A stretch of 64,000 nucleotides of DNA. Source: Rhizobiales bacterium Ga0077537. GTDB lineage: Bacteria > Pseudomonadota > Alphaproteobacteria > Rhizobiales > Hyphomicrobiaceae. Position numbers and translations under genes: made by a program. The stretch covers positions 1-64,000 of the forward strand of contig LNEM01000034.1 in the NCBI GenBank assembly GCA_001464955.1, read 5' to 3'. Positions 50,886-61,100 of this stretch are shown piece after piece (the first letter of the stretch is position 1; each line of letters opens with the position of its first letter). Under the pieces are notes generated by a model, which worked only from the letters and a program-made list of their open reading frames with translations, was not told where the DNA came from and ran no database searches.

Positions 50886-53693
50886 ATGCCGACAGCCCAG
50901 TGCACTCCGCCCCGCCCGGCGGCACGACTTCCCCGGATGGTCCATCATCTCCGAAGCGCGCTGGTCGGCTTCCTCGTCGTGTTCGCGATGTCGATCGGCG
51001 GCGTTACCGCGGCCTTCGCGCTCTGTCAGACGCAATCCGTCGCGAACCCCCTCACCGTCAACTTCAACGCCTCCACGCAGATCGTGACCGTTTCAGCACG
51101 CGTCACGCGGACCGGTGTCATTCCACCTCCGCCGCCGACGCCCAACTCGTGCCCGGCCGGCCAGAACGTCAATGTCGGCAACGTCACGTTCACATCGCCG
51201 GCGTTCACGGGGCCGGTGTCCGGCAATCTGCCGACGGGCGGCGTCACCGGCGTTCACTCGGCCGTCGCCACGATCGCCGCCGGCATGGCCGCGGGGACCT
51301 ATCCACTCGTCGCGCACTATAATGGCTCCACCAACAACGAGCCGAGCGGCGGCGCACTCGAGATCGCCTCGACGATCACCATCCAGCCGGCTGCCTCCAC
51401 CACGGTGCTCTCGTCGGCGACATCAAACCCCAGCGCCTTCGGCAGCGCTGTCGCGCTCACCGCCACGCTGGCGTCGCCTGCGGGGACGCCCGCCGGCTCG
51501 GTGTCGTTCTTCAATGGCGCAACGCTGCTCGGCACGGCGATCGCCTCAGGCGGCGTCGCGTCACTCTCGGTCTCGTCGCTGCCCGTCGGGACGCATGCCG
51601 CCATCACGGCCGTCTACGCCGGTGACGGAAATTTCACGGGCTCCACCTCGCCCTTGATCAGCCGCACGGTGACCGTCGCGCCGCAGGCGATCATCTTCGC
51701 CAATCCCGGCCCGCAGACGTTCGCGCCGGCAGGGACGCTGGCGCTCACGGCCTCAGCCACGTCGGGACTCACGGTCACGTTCGCCAGTACGACGCCCGCC
51801 GTCTGCACGGTCTCCGGCGCGACCATCACCACCGTATCGGCCGGCTCCTGCTCGATCATCGCGAGCCAACCGGGAGACACCAACTACGCCCCGGCGCCCG
51901 ACGTCGCGCAGACCTTCTCCATCCTTCCACTCGGAACGACGATCACGCTCGTGTCGTCGCCCAATCCGAGCCAGGCGGGGCAGGCCGTGACGCTGACGGC
52001 CACGATCGCGCCGACGACGGCGACCGGTCTCGTGACGTTCCGCGCCGACGGGGCTTCGATCGGTACTGCGACGCCCGCTGCCGGCACAGCGCAGATCGTC
52101 ACGACGGCACTCGCCGCAGGAACGCGCTCGTTGACGGCCGAGATCGCGGCGTCGCCGGGACACACGGCTGCGACGTCGACGGCGATCACGCACACCGTCC
52201 TGCAACCCGGATCGGTGCGCCTTCGCATCGTCACCGGCAGCGGCAACGGCACCTTCCAGTTCACATCCGCGACGCTGGGGCTTGCGGCCACGGTCACGAC
52301 GAGCGCCGGCGCGGGTGAGGTCGGTCCGGTGGCGCTCGCGGCTGGCACACATGCCGTCAGCCTGACCGTCCCAGGCGGCTTCTCGCTTTCGCGTGTGTCG
52401 TGTTCGGATGCCGACAGCACCGCGCAGGTCGCGCCGCCCGGCGCGACGATCCAGCTCGCGGCCGGTGAAGACGTGACGTGCACGTTCGAGGCGCGCGGCT
52501 CGCTGGAACGCACGGTCGAGGCGATCTCGCGCTTCTTGGCGCGGCGCAACGACCTGATCCTGTCGCACGCGCCAGACGCCGACCGGCAGATCGACCGGCT
52601 GGCCGAGTTCAATGCCCGGAACGACACGGCAGGGCCGCCGGACGCCACGGCCGGCCTCGTCGCGGGAGGCCGGCTCGCGTCCGGTTTCGGTGGGTCGCCC
52701 GCTGCCGGGGCGCGCGGCTCCGCCATCGGTCTCGCCGACCTCGCACCCGACGACGAGCGCCCCGGTGCCCGAACGCCAGATGTGCTGCAATCCGACAGCG
52801 CGCGACAGTTCGCCGTTTCGGGCAGCCTTGCCTCCGTGCGACGCGCGACGGCCGGCAGCGGTGGTACGGACGGCCTTTCACTCACGACCGGAGCCCGGCC
52901 GGCCATCGTTCATGTGCCGAGCCGCTTCGACGTCTGGGTCGAGGCACGCTACGGGTCGTTCGAGGACGGCGGCCGACGGAACGGGAGCACGGGCCATTTC
53001 GGCATCGTGCATCTCGGGGCCGACTACGTCGTCAGCCCGTCGCTGCTGGTCGGCACCTATGTGCAGATCGATTCCATGTCCGAGCGCCTGCATGCGGCCG
53101 GGAGCCTGACCGAGGGGACGGGTTTCATGGCCGGCCCCTACGCCACGCTCCGGCTGACCGACGAGATCTATCTGCAGGGCCGCGCCGCCTGGGGCCGCTC
53201 GAACAACACGGTGAGCCCGTTCCTCACCTACACCGACGACTTCGACACCGAGCGCTGGCTCGTCTCCGCGACGCTCAAGGGGCGGTGGACGTACGGAGCG
53301 TTCGCAGTAAAGCCGGCCGCGACGGTCGCCTACATCGAGGACGTCAGCGACGCCTATACCGACACGCTCGGCGCTGCGATCCCAAGCCTCTCGACCAGTC
53401 TCGGCCAGGTTCGCTTCGGGCCCGAGTTCTCGTACCGTCATATCGCGGAGGACGGCACCCTCGTGGAGCCACGCCTCGGGCTCGAGCTCATTCACAATTT
53501 CAGCGGTGGCGGGCTCGTGGTCGACGGCGTCGAGACCGGGCCGGAGGGAACGCGCGGCCGTGTCGAGGCCGGTCTCCGCGCCGTCAATGCCGGCGGGCTG
53601 ACGTTCGACATCTCGGCCGGGCTCGACGGCATCGGTGCGGCGGACTACAGCGCGATCAGCGGCCGGGCCGGCGTTCGCGTGCCGATGCAGTGA
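50886..53693 (+). CDS. Autotransporter outer-membrane protein with Ig-like repeats
   Basis: The 935-residue protein appears to be a surface autotransporter (type V secretion). A signal peptide (about residues 18-45, VGFLVVFAMSIGGVTAAFA) is followed by a beta-rich passenger. Bacterial Ig-like domains lie at about 165-262 (GSVSFFNGATLLGTA) and 348-430 (TATGLVTFRADGASIGTA), with an MBG-like unit between (GPQTFAPAGTLAL). A prealbumin-like domain with SRVSCSDADS and GEDVTCTFEA comes next at about 440-535. After a low-complexity linker, residues 690-935 form a predicted 12-strand autotransporter barrel (RFDVWVEARYGSFED onward). The C-terminal residue is Gln rather than the usual Phe. An internal ATG at 50937 is an alternative start. 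Confidence 0.85.
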   Translation: MPTAQCTPPRPAARLPRMVHHLRSALVGFLVVFAMSIGGVTAAFALCQTQSVANPLTVNFNASTQIVTVSARVTRTGVIPPPPPTPNSCPAGQNVNVGNVTFTSPAFTGPVSGNLPTGGVTGVHSAVATIAAGMAAGTYPLVAHYNGSTNNEPSGGALEIASTITIQPAASTTVLSSATSNPSAFGSAVALTATLASPAGTPAGSVSFFNGATLLGTAIASGGVASLSVSSLPVGTHAAITAVYAGDGNFTGSTSPLISRTVTVAPQAIIFANPGPQTFAPAGTLALTASATSGLTVTFASTTPAVCTVSGATITTVSAGSCSIIASQPGDTNYAPAPDVAQTFSILPLGTTITLVSSPNPSQAGQAVTLTATIAPTTATGLVTFRADGASIGTATPAAGTAQIVTTALAAGTRSLTAEIAASPGHTAATSTAITHTVLQPGSVRLRIVTGSGNGTFQFTSATLGLAATVTTSAGAGEVGPVALAAGTHAVSLTVPGGFSLSRVSCSDADSTAQVAPPGATIQLAAGEDVTCTFEARGSLERTVEAISRFLARRNDLILSHAPDADRQIDRLAEFNARNDTAGPPDATAGLVAGGRLASGFGGSPAAGARGSAIGLADLAPDDERPGARTPDVLQSDSARQFAVSGSLASVRRATAGSGGTDGLSLTTGARPAIVHVPSRFDVWVEARYGSFEDGGRRNGSTGHFGIVHLGADYVVSPSLLVGTYVQIDSMSERLHAAGSLTEGTGFMAGPYATLRLTDEIYLQGRAAWGRSNNTVSPFLTYTDDFDTERWLVSATLKGRWTYGAFAVKPAATVAYIEDVSDAYTDTLGAAIPSLSTSLGQVRFGPEFSYRHIAEDGTLVEPRLGLELIHNFSGGGLVVDGVETGPEGTRGRVEAGLRAVNAGGLTFDISAGLDGIGAADYSAISGRAGVRVPMQ

Positions 53694-53800
53694 GCGTCGC
53701 TGCCGCTCGCCACTGCCGGGAATGATGTCTAAGCTTCCTGTTGCCGGGGTGCCAGACGGTCCGCCAGAGGCCGCGGCTCCGGCGTGAACCGGAGGAAGCA

Positions 53801-55396
53801 ATGACCCGAAAGAGACGATCCATCGCGGCCATGGCCGTGGTGGCGCTGGCCGCGAGCGGCCTTCCCGCGTTGGCGCAGAAGCAAGGCGGCACGCTCCGCC
53901 AGTACATCAGCGCCAACCCCTCCAGCCTTTCGATCCTGGAGGAAGTCAGTTTCACGACGGTGATGGCGGCCGGGACCGTGTTCAACGGTCTCGTCGTGTT
54001 CGATCCCGCCAAGCCCGTGGGCAGCGCCGACACGGTGATCCCGGAACTCGCCGAGAGCTGGAGCTGGGATGCCAGCGGCACGAAGCTGACGTTCAAGCTG
54101 AGGGCCGGCGTCACGTGGCACGACGGCAAGCCGTTCACGGCCAAGGACGTGCAGTGCACCTTCCACTGGCTCAACGGCAAGGAGCCGGGATACTTCCGCA
54201 AGAACCCGCGTCGCATCTGGTGGCAGAACCTCACCGAGGTGACCACCAACGGCGATCTCGAGGCGACGTTCCACCTCGGGCGGCCGCAGCCGTCCATCCT
54301 GGCCATGTTGGGCTCGGGCTTCGGCGTCGTCTATCCTTGCCATGTCGCGGCGAAGGACCAGCGGACCCATCCGGTCGGAACCGGCCCGTTCAAGTTCGTC
54401 GAGTTCAAGAGCAACGAGCGCGTCCGGGTCGTGAAGAACCCCGACTACTGGAAGAAGGGCCAGCCGTATCTCGACGGCGTCGATTCGATCATCGTCGGCA
54501 ATCGCTCGACGCGCGTCCTCGGCCTCATCGCCGGAGAGTTCGACCTGACGACGACCGGCGACATCACGGTGCCCTTGAAAAACGACATCGCCGCACGCGC
54601 GCCGCACATCGTGTGCACGCTCGGCCCGACGAACGTCTCGACGAACCTGCTCGTCAACGCCAAGCGACCGCCCTTCGACAATGCGCAGTTGCGCAAGGCC
54701 ATGGCCCTCGCGATCGACCGGCAGGGGTTCATCGACATCCTCTCGCAAGGCGCCTCGAGCATGTCCGGCGCCATGATGCCGCTGCCCGAGGGGATCTGGG
54801 GCATGCCGCCGGAGGTGCTCTCGAAGCTCACGGGCTATGGTGGCACGCTCGAGGAGCGGCGCGCCGAGGCGCGAAAGATCATGGAGGGGCTCGGCTACAG
54901 TGCACAGAACAAGGTCGCCTTGAAGGTCTCGACGCGCGACCTCTCATCCTACAAGGACGCAGCCGTCCTCATGGTCGACCAGCTCAATCAACTGCACTTC
55001 GCGGCCGAGCTCGAAATCGTCGAATCGAGCGTCTGGTTCGGCCGCGCCCAGCGCCAGGACTATACCGTCGCGCTCAACCTGACCGGCTCCGCGGTCGACG
55101 ACCCCGACGCGACGCTGGTCGAGAGCTATGCCTGCAAATCCGAGAACAACTTCACGAAATACTGCAACCCGGAGATCGAGAAGCTGCTCGAGGCGCAGTC
55201 GCAGGAGCGGGACCAGGTCAAGCGGCGGCAGATCGTGTGGGACATCGAGCGGCAGCTCAACGAAGAGGTGGCGCGTCCGATCATCACGCACGGCCGCACG
55301 GCGCAATGCCGGCAGCCCTACGTGAAAGGGTATGTCCGGGCGGCAAACAGCATCTACTCGAACTATCGCCACGATCAGGTGTGGCTCGACAAGTAG
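53801..55396 (+). CDS. ABC transporter substrate-binding protein, family 5 (third, solitary paralogue)
   Basis: This 531-residue periplasmic SBP_bac_5 protein closely resembles the two tandem binding proteins at 15868 and 17615, including the WHDGKPFTAKDVQCTF block, YPCHVAA and NNFTKYCNPE, and it keeps the same set of Cys residues. The signal peptide ends PALA-QKQGG. GGAGGAAG precedes the ATG at 53801. No permease or ATPase gene is adjacent, so it probably docks with the BCDF complex encoded at 11.6-15.7 kb or with another importer. A GC-rich hairpin follows it. Confidence 0.93.
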   Translation: MTRKRRSIAAMAVVALAASGLPALAQKQGGTLRQYISANPSSLSILEEVSFTTVMAAGTVFNGLVVFDPAKPVGSADTVIPELAESWSWDASGTKLTFKLRAGVTWHDGKPFTAKDVQCTFHWLNGKEPGYFRKNPRRIWWQNLTEVTTNGDLEATFHLGRPQPSILAMLGSGFGVVYPCHVAAKDQRTHPVGTGPFKFVEFKSNERVRVVKNPDYWKKGQPYLDGVDSIIVGNRSTRVLGLIAGEFDLTTTGDITVPLKNDIAARAPHIVCTLGPTNVSTNLLVNAKRPPFDNAQLRKAMALAIDRQGFIDILSQGASSMSGAMMPLPEGIWGMPPEVLSKLTGYGGTLEERRAEARKIMEGLGYSAQNKVALKVSTRDLSSYKDAAVLMVDQLNQLHFAAELEIVESSVWFGRAQRQDYTVALNLTGSAVDDPDATLVESYACKSENNFTKYCNPEIEKLLEAQSQERDQVKRRQIVWDIERQLNEEVARPIITHGRTAQCRQPYVKGYVRAANSIYSNYRHDQVWLDK

Positions 55397-55407
55397 CGAC
55401 GGCGGAG

Positions 55408-55431
55408 CGGCCGGAGCATTGGCTCCGGCCG
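55408..55431. terminator. Hairpin terminator between convergent genes
   Basis: CGGCCGGAGC pairs with GCTCCGGCCG around ATTG, 11 nt after the binding-protein stop and just before the 3' end of the HPF-like gene. No T-run is present. Confidence 0.45.
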
Positions 55432-55444
55432 TCCTGCCCTGACG

Positions 55445-55759
55445 TCAACGCGCGTCGCGCAGGCGTCCGATGCTCGTGTCGAGGACGCGACGGAGCTTTT
55501 CCGCCGCGCCCTTTATGGCTTTCTCTACGGTCTCGGCCGAATGGGTCGCGGCTTCGGGTTTGCGGCCTTCGAGGCGGGCTTCCATCATGCAGCGCTTGTC
55601 GTCGGCGCCGCCCTTGCCACCGTTGACGTCGGTCAGGTGCACCTCGAGGCGTGTGATCTTCGGCACGTGGGGCGTCAGTGCTGCCGTCGCGAGGCGCTCG
55701 ACACTCGGCTCAAGTCCACTGCCGTTGATGTGGCTGTCGGTGCTGATCTCGATCTTCAT
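55445..55759 (-). CDS. HPF/RaiA-like ribosome-associated protein
   Basis: A 104-residue protein resembling the sigma-54 modulation/HPF (RaiA) fold: MKIEISTDSHINGSG, the ITRLEVHLTDVNGGKGG strand-turn and the second helix ETVEKAIKGAAEKLRRVLD. In place of the basic LHA consensus it has ADDKRCMMEARLEG. It could bind the ribosome under stress, but similarity is modest and the long C-terminal dimerisation domain of standard alphaproteobacterial HPF is missing. AGGAAAGGA precedes the start. It lies 19 bp after the S9 peptidase stop and is probably co-transcribed with it. Confidence 0.75.
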   Translation of the reverse strand: MKIEISTDSHINGSGLEPSVERLATAALTPHVPKITRLEVHLTDVNGGKGGADDKRCMMEARLEGRKPEAATHSAETVEKAIKGAAEKLRRVLDTSIGRLRDAR

Positions 55760-55778
55760 TGCCGTCCTTTCCTGCGTT

Positions 55779-57716
55779 TCATCGATCCTTGCCGATCCGC
55801 ATCGCCTTTTTCAGGAAGGCGAGTTCGGCCCTGGCCACGGTCACGATGGTCGACGCCTGCCGGAAGCCGTGTCCCTCTCCGGCAAACTCATGAAGTTCGG
55901 TTTTGATCCCCCGGTCGCTGAGTCGCTCGTGGATGAGGCGCGACTGATCCGGCGGCACGACCCGGTCGTCGAGACCCTGGAACAGGATCAGCGGCGCCGT
56001 CATGGCGCCGATCCGGGTGATCGGCGAGCGCGCCTCCGCGATCCTGCGCCAGCGGCCCGGCGTGGTGCCGAGAAGGCGATGCAGATAGCCGGCTTCGAAC
56101 TTGTGCGTCGATTGCATGAGCAGCGACAGATCCGAAATCCCATAGTGGCTCGAGCCCGCCGCGAACACCTCGGTGGTGGCCAGCGCCATCAGCACGGTGT
56201 AGCCGCCGGCGCTGCCGCCCGCGATCGCGATGCGCGCCGGGTCAGCGAGCCCTTCGTTGCCGAGGAAATGGGCACCCGCAGCGCAATCTGCAACATCGGC
56301 GATGCCCCATTCGCCATCGAGACGCTCGCGATAGGCCCGGCCGTAGCCGGTCGAGCCCGAATAATCGACATCGAGCACGGCAAAGCCGCGCGAGGTGAAA
56401 TACTGGACGCGGAGCGCCAGACCCCGCCCGGCGGAGGCCGTCGGGCCGCCGTGGGCGAAGACGACGGCCGGCGGGCGGCTGCCGGCAGGCCCGCGATGGG
56501 TCGCGCTCGCAGGCGGATAATACTGGGCGAACGTCGTCTTGCGATCACCGCCCCGGAAGGACACGGTCCGGCCTTTCGACAGGCCGCGCGGGTCGAGTGC
56601 GATCTCGCTCGCCTGCCGCAGGACGATCCGGGTCTTGCGGGCATTGGGGCGCGCCAGCAGAGCCGCGGGAGCCGCCGGCCGCCCGGCGAACATCGCTAGG
56701 CCGCCGTCGTAGGTTGCCACGGCGCCGGTGCCAGCCAGCGCCGGCATCGGATCGACCGTCGTCGTCGGTCGCTGGCGTGACAGGTTCGACAGGCCAAGGA
56801 CCGACGGCGTTCCGTCGATGGCGGCGACCACCGATACCTCGTCCGGGCCGGTGACCAGCATCGTGCGCACGCCGAGGTTCCACATCGGCAGGCCGAGTTC
56901 GGACTTCAGGCGGGTGAGCGGGCGCGTCCCCGCTCCGTCCCACAGCATCACGTTGCCGAAACCCGTCGCGTCGGACAGGAAGACGAGACGGCCGTCGTCG
57001 AGCCACTGGGGCTGCATGGCCGCGACGCCCTTGCCACCGGCGATGCGCTCGGCACGGCCGATCGAGCCGTCACCACGAACGGGCGCCACCATCAGAGCCG
57101 ACTGGTCCCACGGCATGTCGGGCAGATCCCAGGCGAGGTAGGCGAGGCGCTTTCCATCGGGCGAGAGGCGCGGGAACGCATAGAAATCGCGACCGGCCGC
57201 GGCATCGATCACCGTGCCACGCGCTCGGCCGTCGAGGGCGATCGAGACGAGGAGGTTTTCGGGGTGCTGATGATCGTTGCCGGCGAAGTGTCGCTCGGCG
57301 ACCGCAAGGAGGCGTCCGCGCTCACGGTCGAGTTCGAGATCGGCGAAGCGAAGGGTCGGCTCGGTGGTGATCCGCTCGGGGGCGCATCCGGGCGTCACGC
57401 GCCAGACGTCCTGCTCGCGCATCTCGACGAAGTAGACGGTCTCGCCGTCGACGAGGAATTCCGCGCCGCCATATTCGTGCACACGCGAGCGGGCCGAGAA
57501 GGGCTGCGGCAGAAGGTCCTCGGGTGGCTGGCCCGGCCGCGCCCGGACGATCACCTGACGTCCTGCCTCGTCCGGGCGCCCCTCACTCCAGTAGACGAAG
57601 GGGCCGGCTCCCTGCACATGGCCGAAACGCCGGGCACCACGCGTCAGAGCGCGCGGTGAAATAGGCGATGGCCACAAGCCGAACGGTGCCTTGTCGCGTG
57701 TGGCTCGGATCACCAT
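55779..57716 (-). CDS. S9 family peptidase (acylaminoacyl-peptidase-like)
   Basis: The 645-residue protein is a prolyl-oligopeptidase-family serine peptidase. An N-terminal beta-propeller-like part (about 1-380; repeated LSPDGKRLAYLAWD-type blades) precedes an alpha/beta-hydrolase domain (about 400-640). The nucleophile Ser lies in AIAGGSAGGYTVL, the Asp in GLDDRVVPPDQS and the His in GEGHGFR. FAHGGPTASAG is the oxyanion motif. No signal peptide is visible, so it probably trims peptides in the cytosol. It is followed at 19 bp by the HPF-like gene. Confidence 0.92.
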   Translation of the reverse strand: MVIRATRDKAPFGLWPSPISPRALTRGARRFGHVQGAGPFVYWSEGRPDEAGRQVIVRARPGQPPEDLLPQPFSARSRVHEYGGAEFLVDGETVYFVEMREQDVWRVTPGCAPERITTEPTLRFADLELDRERGRLLAVAERHFAGNDHQHPENLLVSIALDGRARGTVIDAAAGRDFYAFPRLSPDGKRLAYLAWDLPDMPWDQSALMVAPVRGDGSIGRAERIAGGKGVAAMQPQWLDDGRLVFLSDATGFGNVMLWDGAGTRPLTRLKSELGLPMWNLGVRTMLVTGPDEVSVVAAIDGTPSVLGLSNLSRQRPTTTVDPMPALAGTGAVATYDGGLAMFAGRPAAPAALLARPNARKTRIVLRQASEIALDPRGLSKGRTVSFRGGDRKTTFAQYYPPASATHRGPAGSRPPAVVFAHGGPTASAGRGLALRVQYFTSRGFAVLDVDYSGSTGYGRAYRERLDGEWGIADVADCAAGAHFLGNEGLADPARIAIAGGSAGGYTVLMALATTEVFAAGSSHYGISDLSLLMQSTHKFEAGYLHRLLGTTPGRWRRIAEARSPITRIGAMTAPLILFQGLDDRVVPPDQSRLIHERLSDRGIKTELHEFAGEGHGFRQASTIVTVARAELAFLKKAMRIGKDR

Positions 57717-58177
57717 CGTGAGACTCCTGTCGCAGCGCTGTCAGCCGCGCCCTTGCCCTCCCCCGCCGCTTCTATAGCCTGCCTGCCGCGCCGACGCGAT
57801 TGCCATGCGTTGCCGCAATTTTGGGTTTGCAGTCCGTGATAGGTCAGTTATGCTGTCCTTTACGTGGTTCAGCTGCCGAAGCCACGCCCCGACTTGTCGC
57901 GCCGCGATTGGCGGAACGCGAAGTTGTGCGGGTGGCGGAATCCACGCATCGAGGGAAGAGACGGGCACAGCTCGCAAGATCTCCTTCGCACCTGGCCGAC
58001 GATGCTGTCCAAACCGAGAGACAGCAAGCTCGGTCATGAATTGCGGATGGAGAATTGCGACTGGTGCACGCCGCTGCGCGCGGTAAGACGTCGACCGGGG
58101 CTCCGTGGGGAGCCGGCGGCCGGCGACAAGCCGCGGGCCATCATCATGGGTCGATCTGATCCGCGAGGACATACGCT
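57717..58177. other. Intergenic region upstream of gltB
   Basis: These 461 bp between the divergent S9 peptidase and gltB genes hold no convincing gene. A possible sigma-70 promoter is listed separately; the remaining 320-bp leader before gltB is long and could carry regulation, but I see no defined structure. Confidence 0.5.
57827..57854 (+). promoter_or_regulatory. Possible sigma-70 promoter of gltB
   Basis: TTGCAG and TATGCT are separated by 16 bp in a locally AT-richer stretch, 323 bp before the gltB start. Matches are moderate, so this is tentative. Confidence 0.35.
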
Positions 58178-61100
58178 ATGGCTGAGAAGAGATCGGTTGC
58201 GCTTCGGACTGCAGGCATCGGTGCGTATTCGGCGCCCGAAAAAGCCGGCCTGTTCGACCGAAAGCGCGAGCATGACGCGTGTGGCGTCGGCTTCATCGTC
58301 GATCTCAAGGCCCGCGCGACGCATTCCATCGTGGCGGACGCCCTCGCCATCCTCGAGAACCTCGAGCATCGCGGCGCGGTCGGTGCCGACCCGACCTCGG
58401 GCGACGGCGCCGGCATCCTGATCCAGATCCCGCACGCTTTCCTCGCGGACGAGTGCGCCCGGCTCGGCTTCGCGCTGCCGAAGCCCGGCCAGTATGCCGT
58501 CGGCCACATCTTCCTGCCGCAGGACGAGCGGCTGCTCGCGCATTGCGAGCGCGTCTGGGCACGCATCGTGCGCGAGGAAGGGCTCGAGCTGATCGGCTTC
58601 CGGCCCGTTCCCGTCGACAACGCGTCACTCTCCGAGATGGTGCGCACCACCGAGCCGCGCCACATGCAGATCTTCGTCGGCAAGCCGGCGCAGATCGCCA
58701 GCGAGGACGAGTTCGAGCGCAAGCTCTACATCGTGCGCAAGTCCGTCTCGAATGCGCTCTACGATGCCTACAAGGGGCGCGACATCGGACACTACTGCGT
58801 GTCGCTCTCGTCGCGGACGCTGGTCTACAAGGGGATGTTCCTCTCCTATCAGGTGAAGGCCTACTACAAGGACCTTTCGGACCCGCGCCTCGCCTCGGCG
58901 CTGGCCCTCGTCCACCAGCGCTTCTCGACCAACACGTTCCCGTCGTGGAAGCTGGCGCATCCCTACCGGATGGTGGCGCACAACGGCGAGATCAACACGC
59001 TGCGCGGCAACGTCAACTGGATGGCGGCGCGGCAGGCGTCCGTCGCCTCGCCGCTGTTCGGCAGCGACATCTCGAAGCTTTGGCCGATCTCCTACGAGGG
59101 GCAGTCGGACACCGCGTGCTTCGACAACGGCCTCGAGTTCCTCGTGCGCGGTGGCTACAGCCTCGCGCATGCGGCCATGATGATGATCCCGGAGGCGTGG
59201 GCCGGCCATGCCACCATGGATCAGGCGCGGCGCGCCTTCTACGAGTACCACGCGTGCCTGATGGAGCCGTGGGACGGCCCGGCCGCCATGGCGTTCACCG
59301 ACGGCAAGCAGATCGGCGCGACGCTGGACCGCAACGGTCTCCGGCCGGCCCGATATCTCGTGACTACCGACGACCGGGTGATCATGTCATCGGAATCCGG
59401 CGTGCTGCCGATCGCGGAGGAGCAGATCGCCAGGAAGTGGCGCCTGCAGCCGGGCAAGATGCTGCTGATCGATCTCTCCGAGGGCCGCATCATCTCGGAT
59501 GACGAACTGAAGAAGGATCTGGCCGCCCGCCATCCCTACGAGACGTGGCTCAAGCGGACCCAGATCCAGGTCGGCGACCTGCCGCTGCCGAAGCCGCCGG
59601 AGCGCAAGGCGACCAACGTGTCACTGATGGATCTGCAGCAGGCCTTCGGCTATACGCAGGAAAGCCTCAAGTTCCTGATGAGCCCGATGGTCCAGACGGG
59701 CCAGGAGGCCGTCGGCTCGATGGGCACCGACACGCCGATCTCGGCGCTGTCGGCGAAGCCCAAGCTGCTGCACACCTACTTCAAGCAGAACTTCGCGCAG
59801 GTGACGAACCCGCCGATCGATTCGATCCGCGAGGAGCTCGTCATGAGCCTCGTGTCGTTCATCGGACCCCGGCCCAACATCCTCGACCTCGAGGGCACGT
59901 CGAAGGTCAAGCGCCTCGAGGTGTACCAGCCGATCCTGACAAACGAGGATCTGGAGCGCATCCGCCAGATCGGGCAGGTCAAGGACAACCATTTCGCCTC
60001 GATCACCATCGACATCACCTACCCGGCCGACAGCGGCGTCAACGGGATGAGCTGGGCGCTCGACGTCGTGTGCGCGGAAGCCGAGGAGGCGGTGCGCTCG
60101 AAGGACTACAACATCGTCATCCTGTCGGACCGCAACACCGGGCCGGACCGGGTGCCGATCCCGTCGCTGCTCGCCACCAGCGCCGTGCATCACCATCTGA
60201 TCAAGCAGGGCCTGCGCACGTCGGTCGGCCTCGTCGTCGAGACGGGCGAGGCGCACGAGGTGCATCAGTTCGCGACGCTCGCGGGCTTCGGCGCGGAGGC
60301 GATCAACCCCTATCTCGCGTTCGAGACCATCGCCGAGCTGCTGCCGGAACTCGACGAGAAGATCGAACTCAAGGAAGCGCAGAAGCGCTTCATCAAGGCG
60401 ATCGACAAGGGCCTCCTCAAGGTCATGTCGAAGATGGGCATCTCGACCTACCAGAGCTATTGCGGCGCGCAGATCTTCGATGCCGTCGGCCTCAAGTCGG
60501 CGTTCGTGAAGCGCTACTTCACCGGCACGCACACGCAGGTCGAAGGCGTGGGACTGCGCCAGATCGCGCGCGAGACGTTCGAGCGGCACCGGCAGGCGTT
60601 CTCTGACGTACCGCAGCTCGACGGCATGCTCGACGTCGGCGGCGAGTACGCGTTCCGGCTCCGGGGCGAGGCGCACGTGTGGCGTCCGACCGTGGTGGCC
60701 GACCTGCAGCACGCGGTGCGCACCACCAGCGTCGACGACGCCAAGGCCGGCAAGATCCCGCAGAAATGGCGGGACTACGCGCGACAGGTCAACGACCAGT
60801 CCGAGCAACTGATGACGCTGCGCGGGCTGTTCCGGATCAAGTCGGCGGAGGAGATGGAGCGCAAGCCCGTTCCGCTCGCCGAGGTGGAGCCCGCCAGCGA
60901 GATCGTCAAGCGGTTCGCCACCGGCGCCATGAGCTACGGCTCGATCAGCCGCGAGGCGCACACGACTCTCGCCATTGCCATGAACCGGATCGGCGGCAAG
61001 TCGAACACCGGTGAGGGCGGCGAGGAAGCCGACCGCTACAAGCCCATGCCCAACGGCGACAGCATGCGCTCGGCCATCAAGCAGGTGGCGTCCGGCCGGT

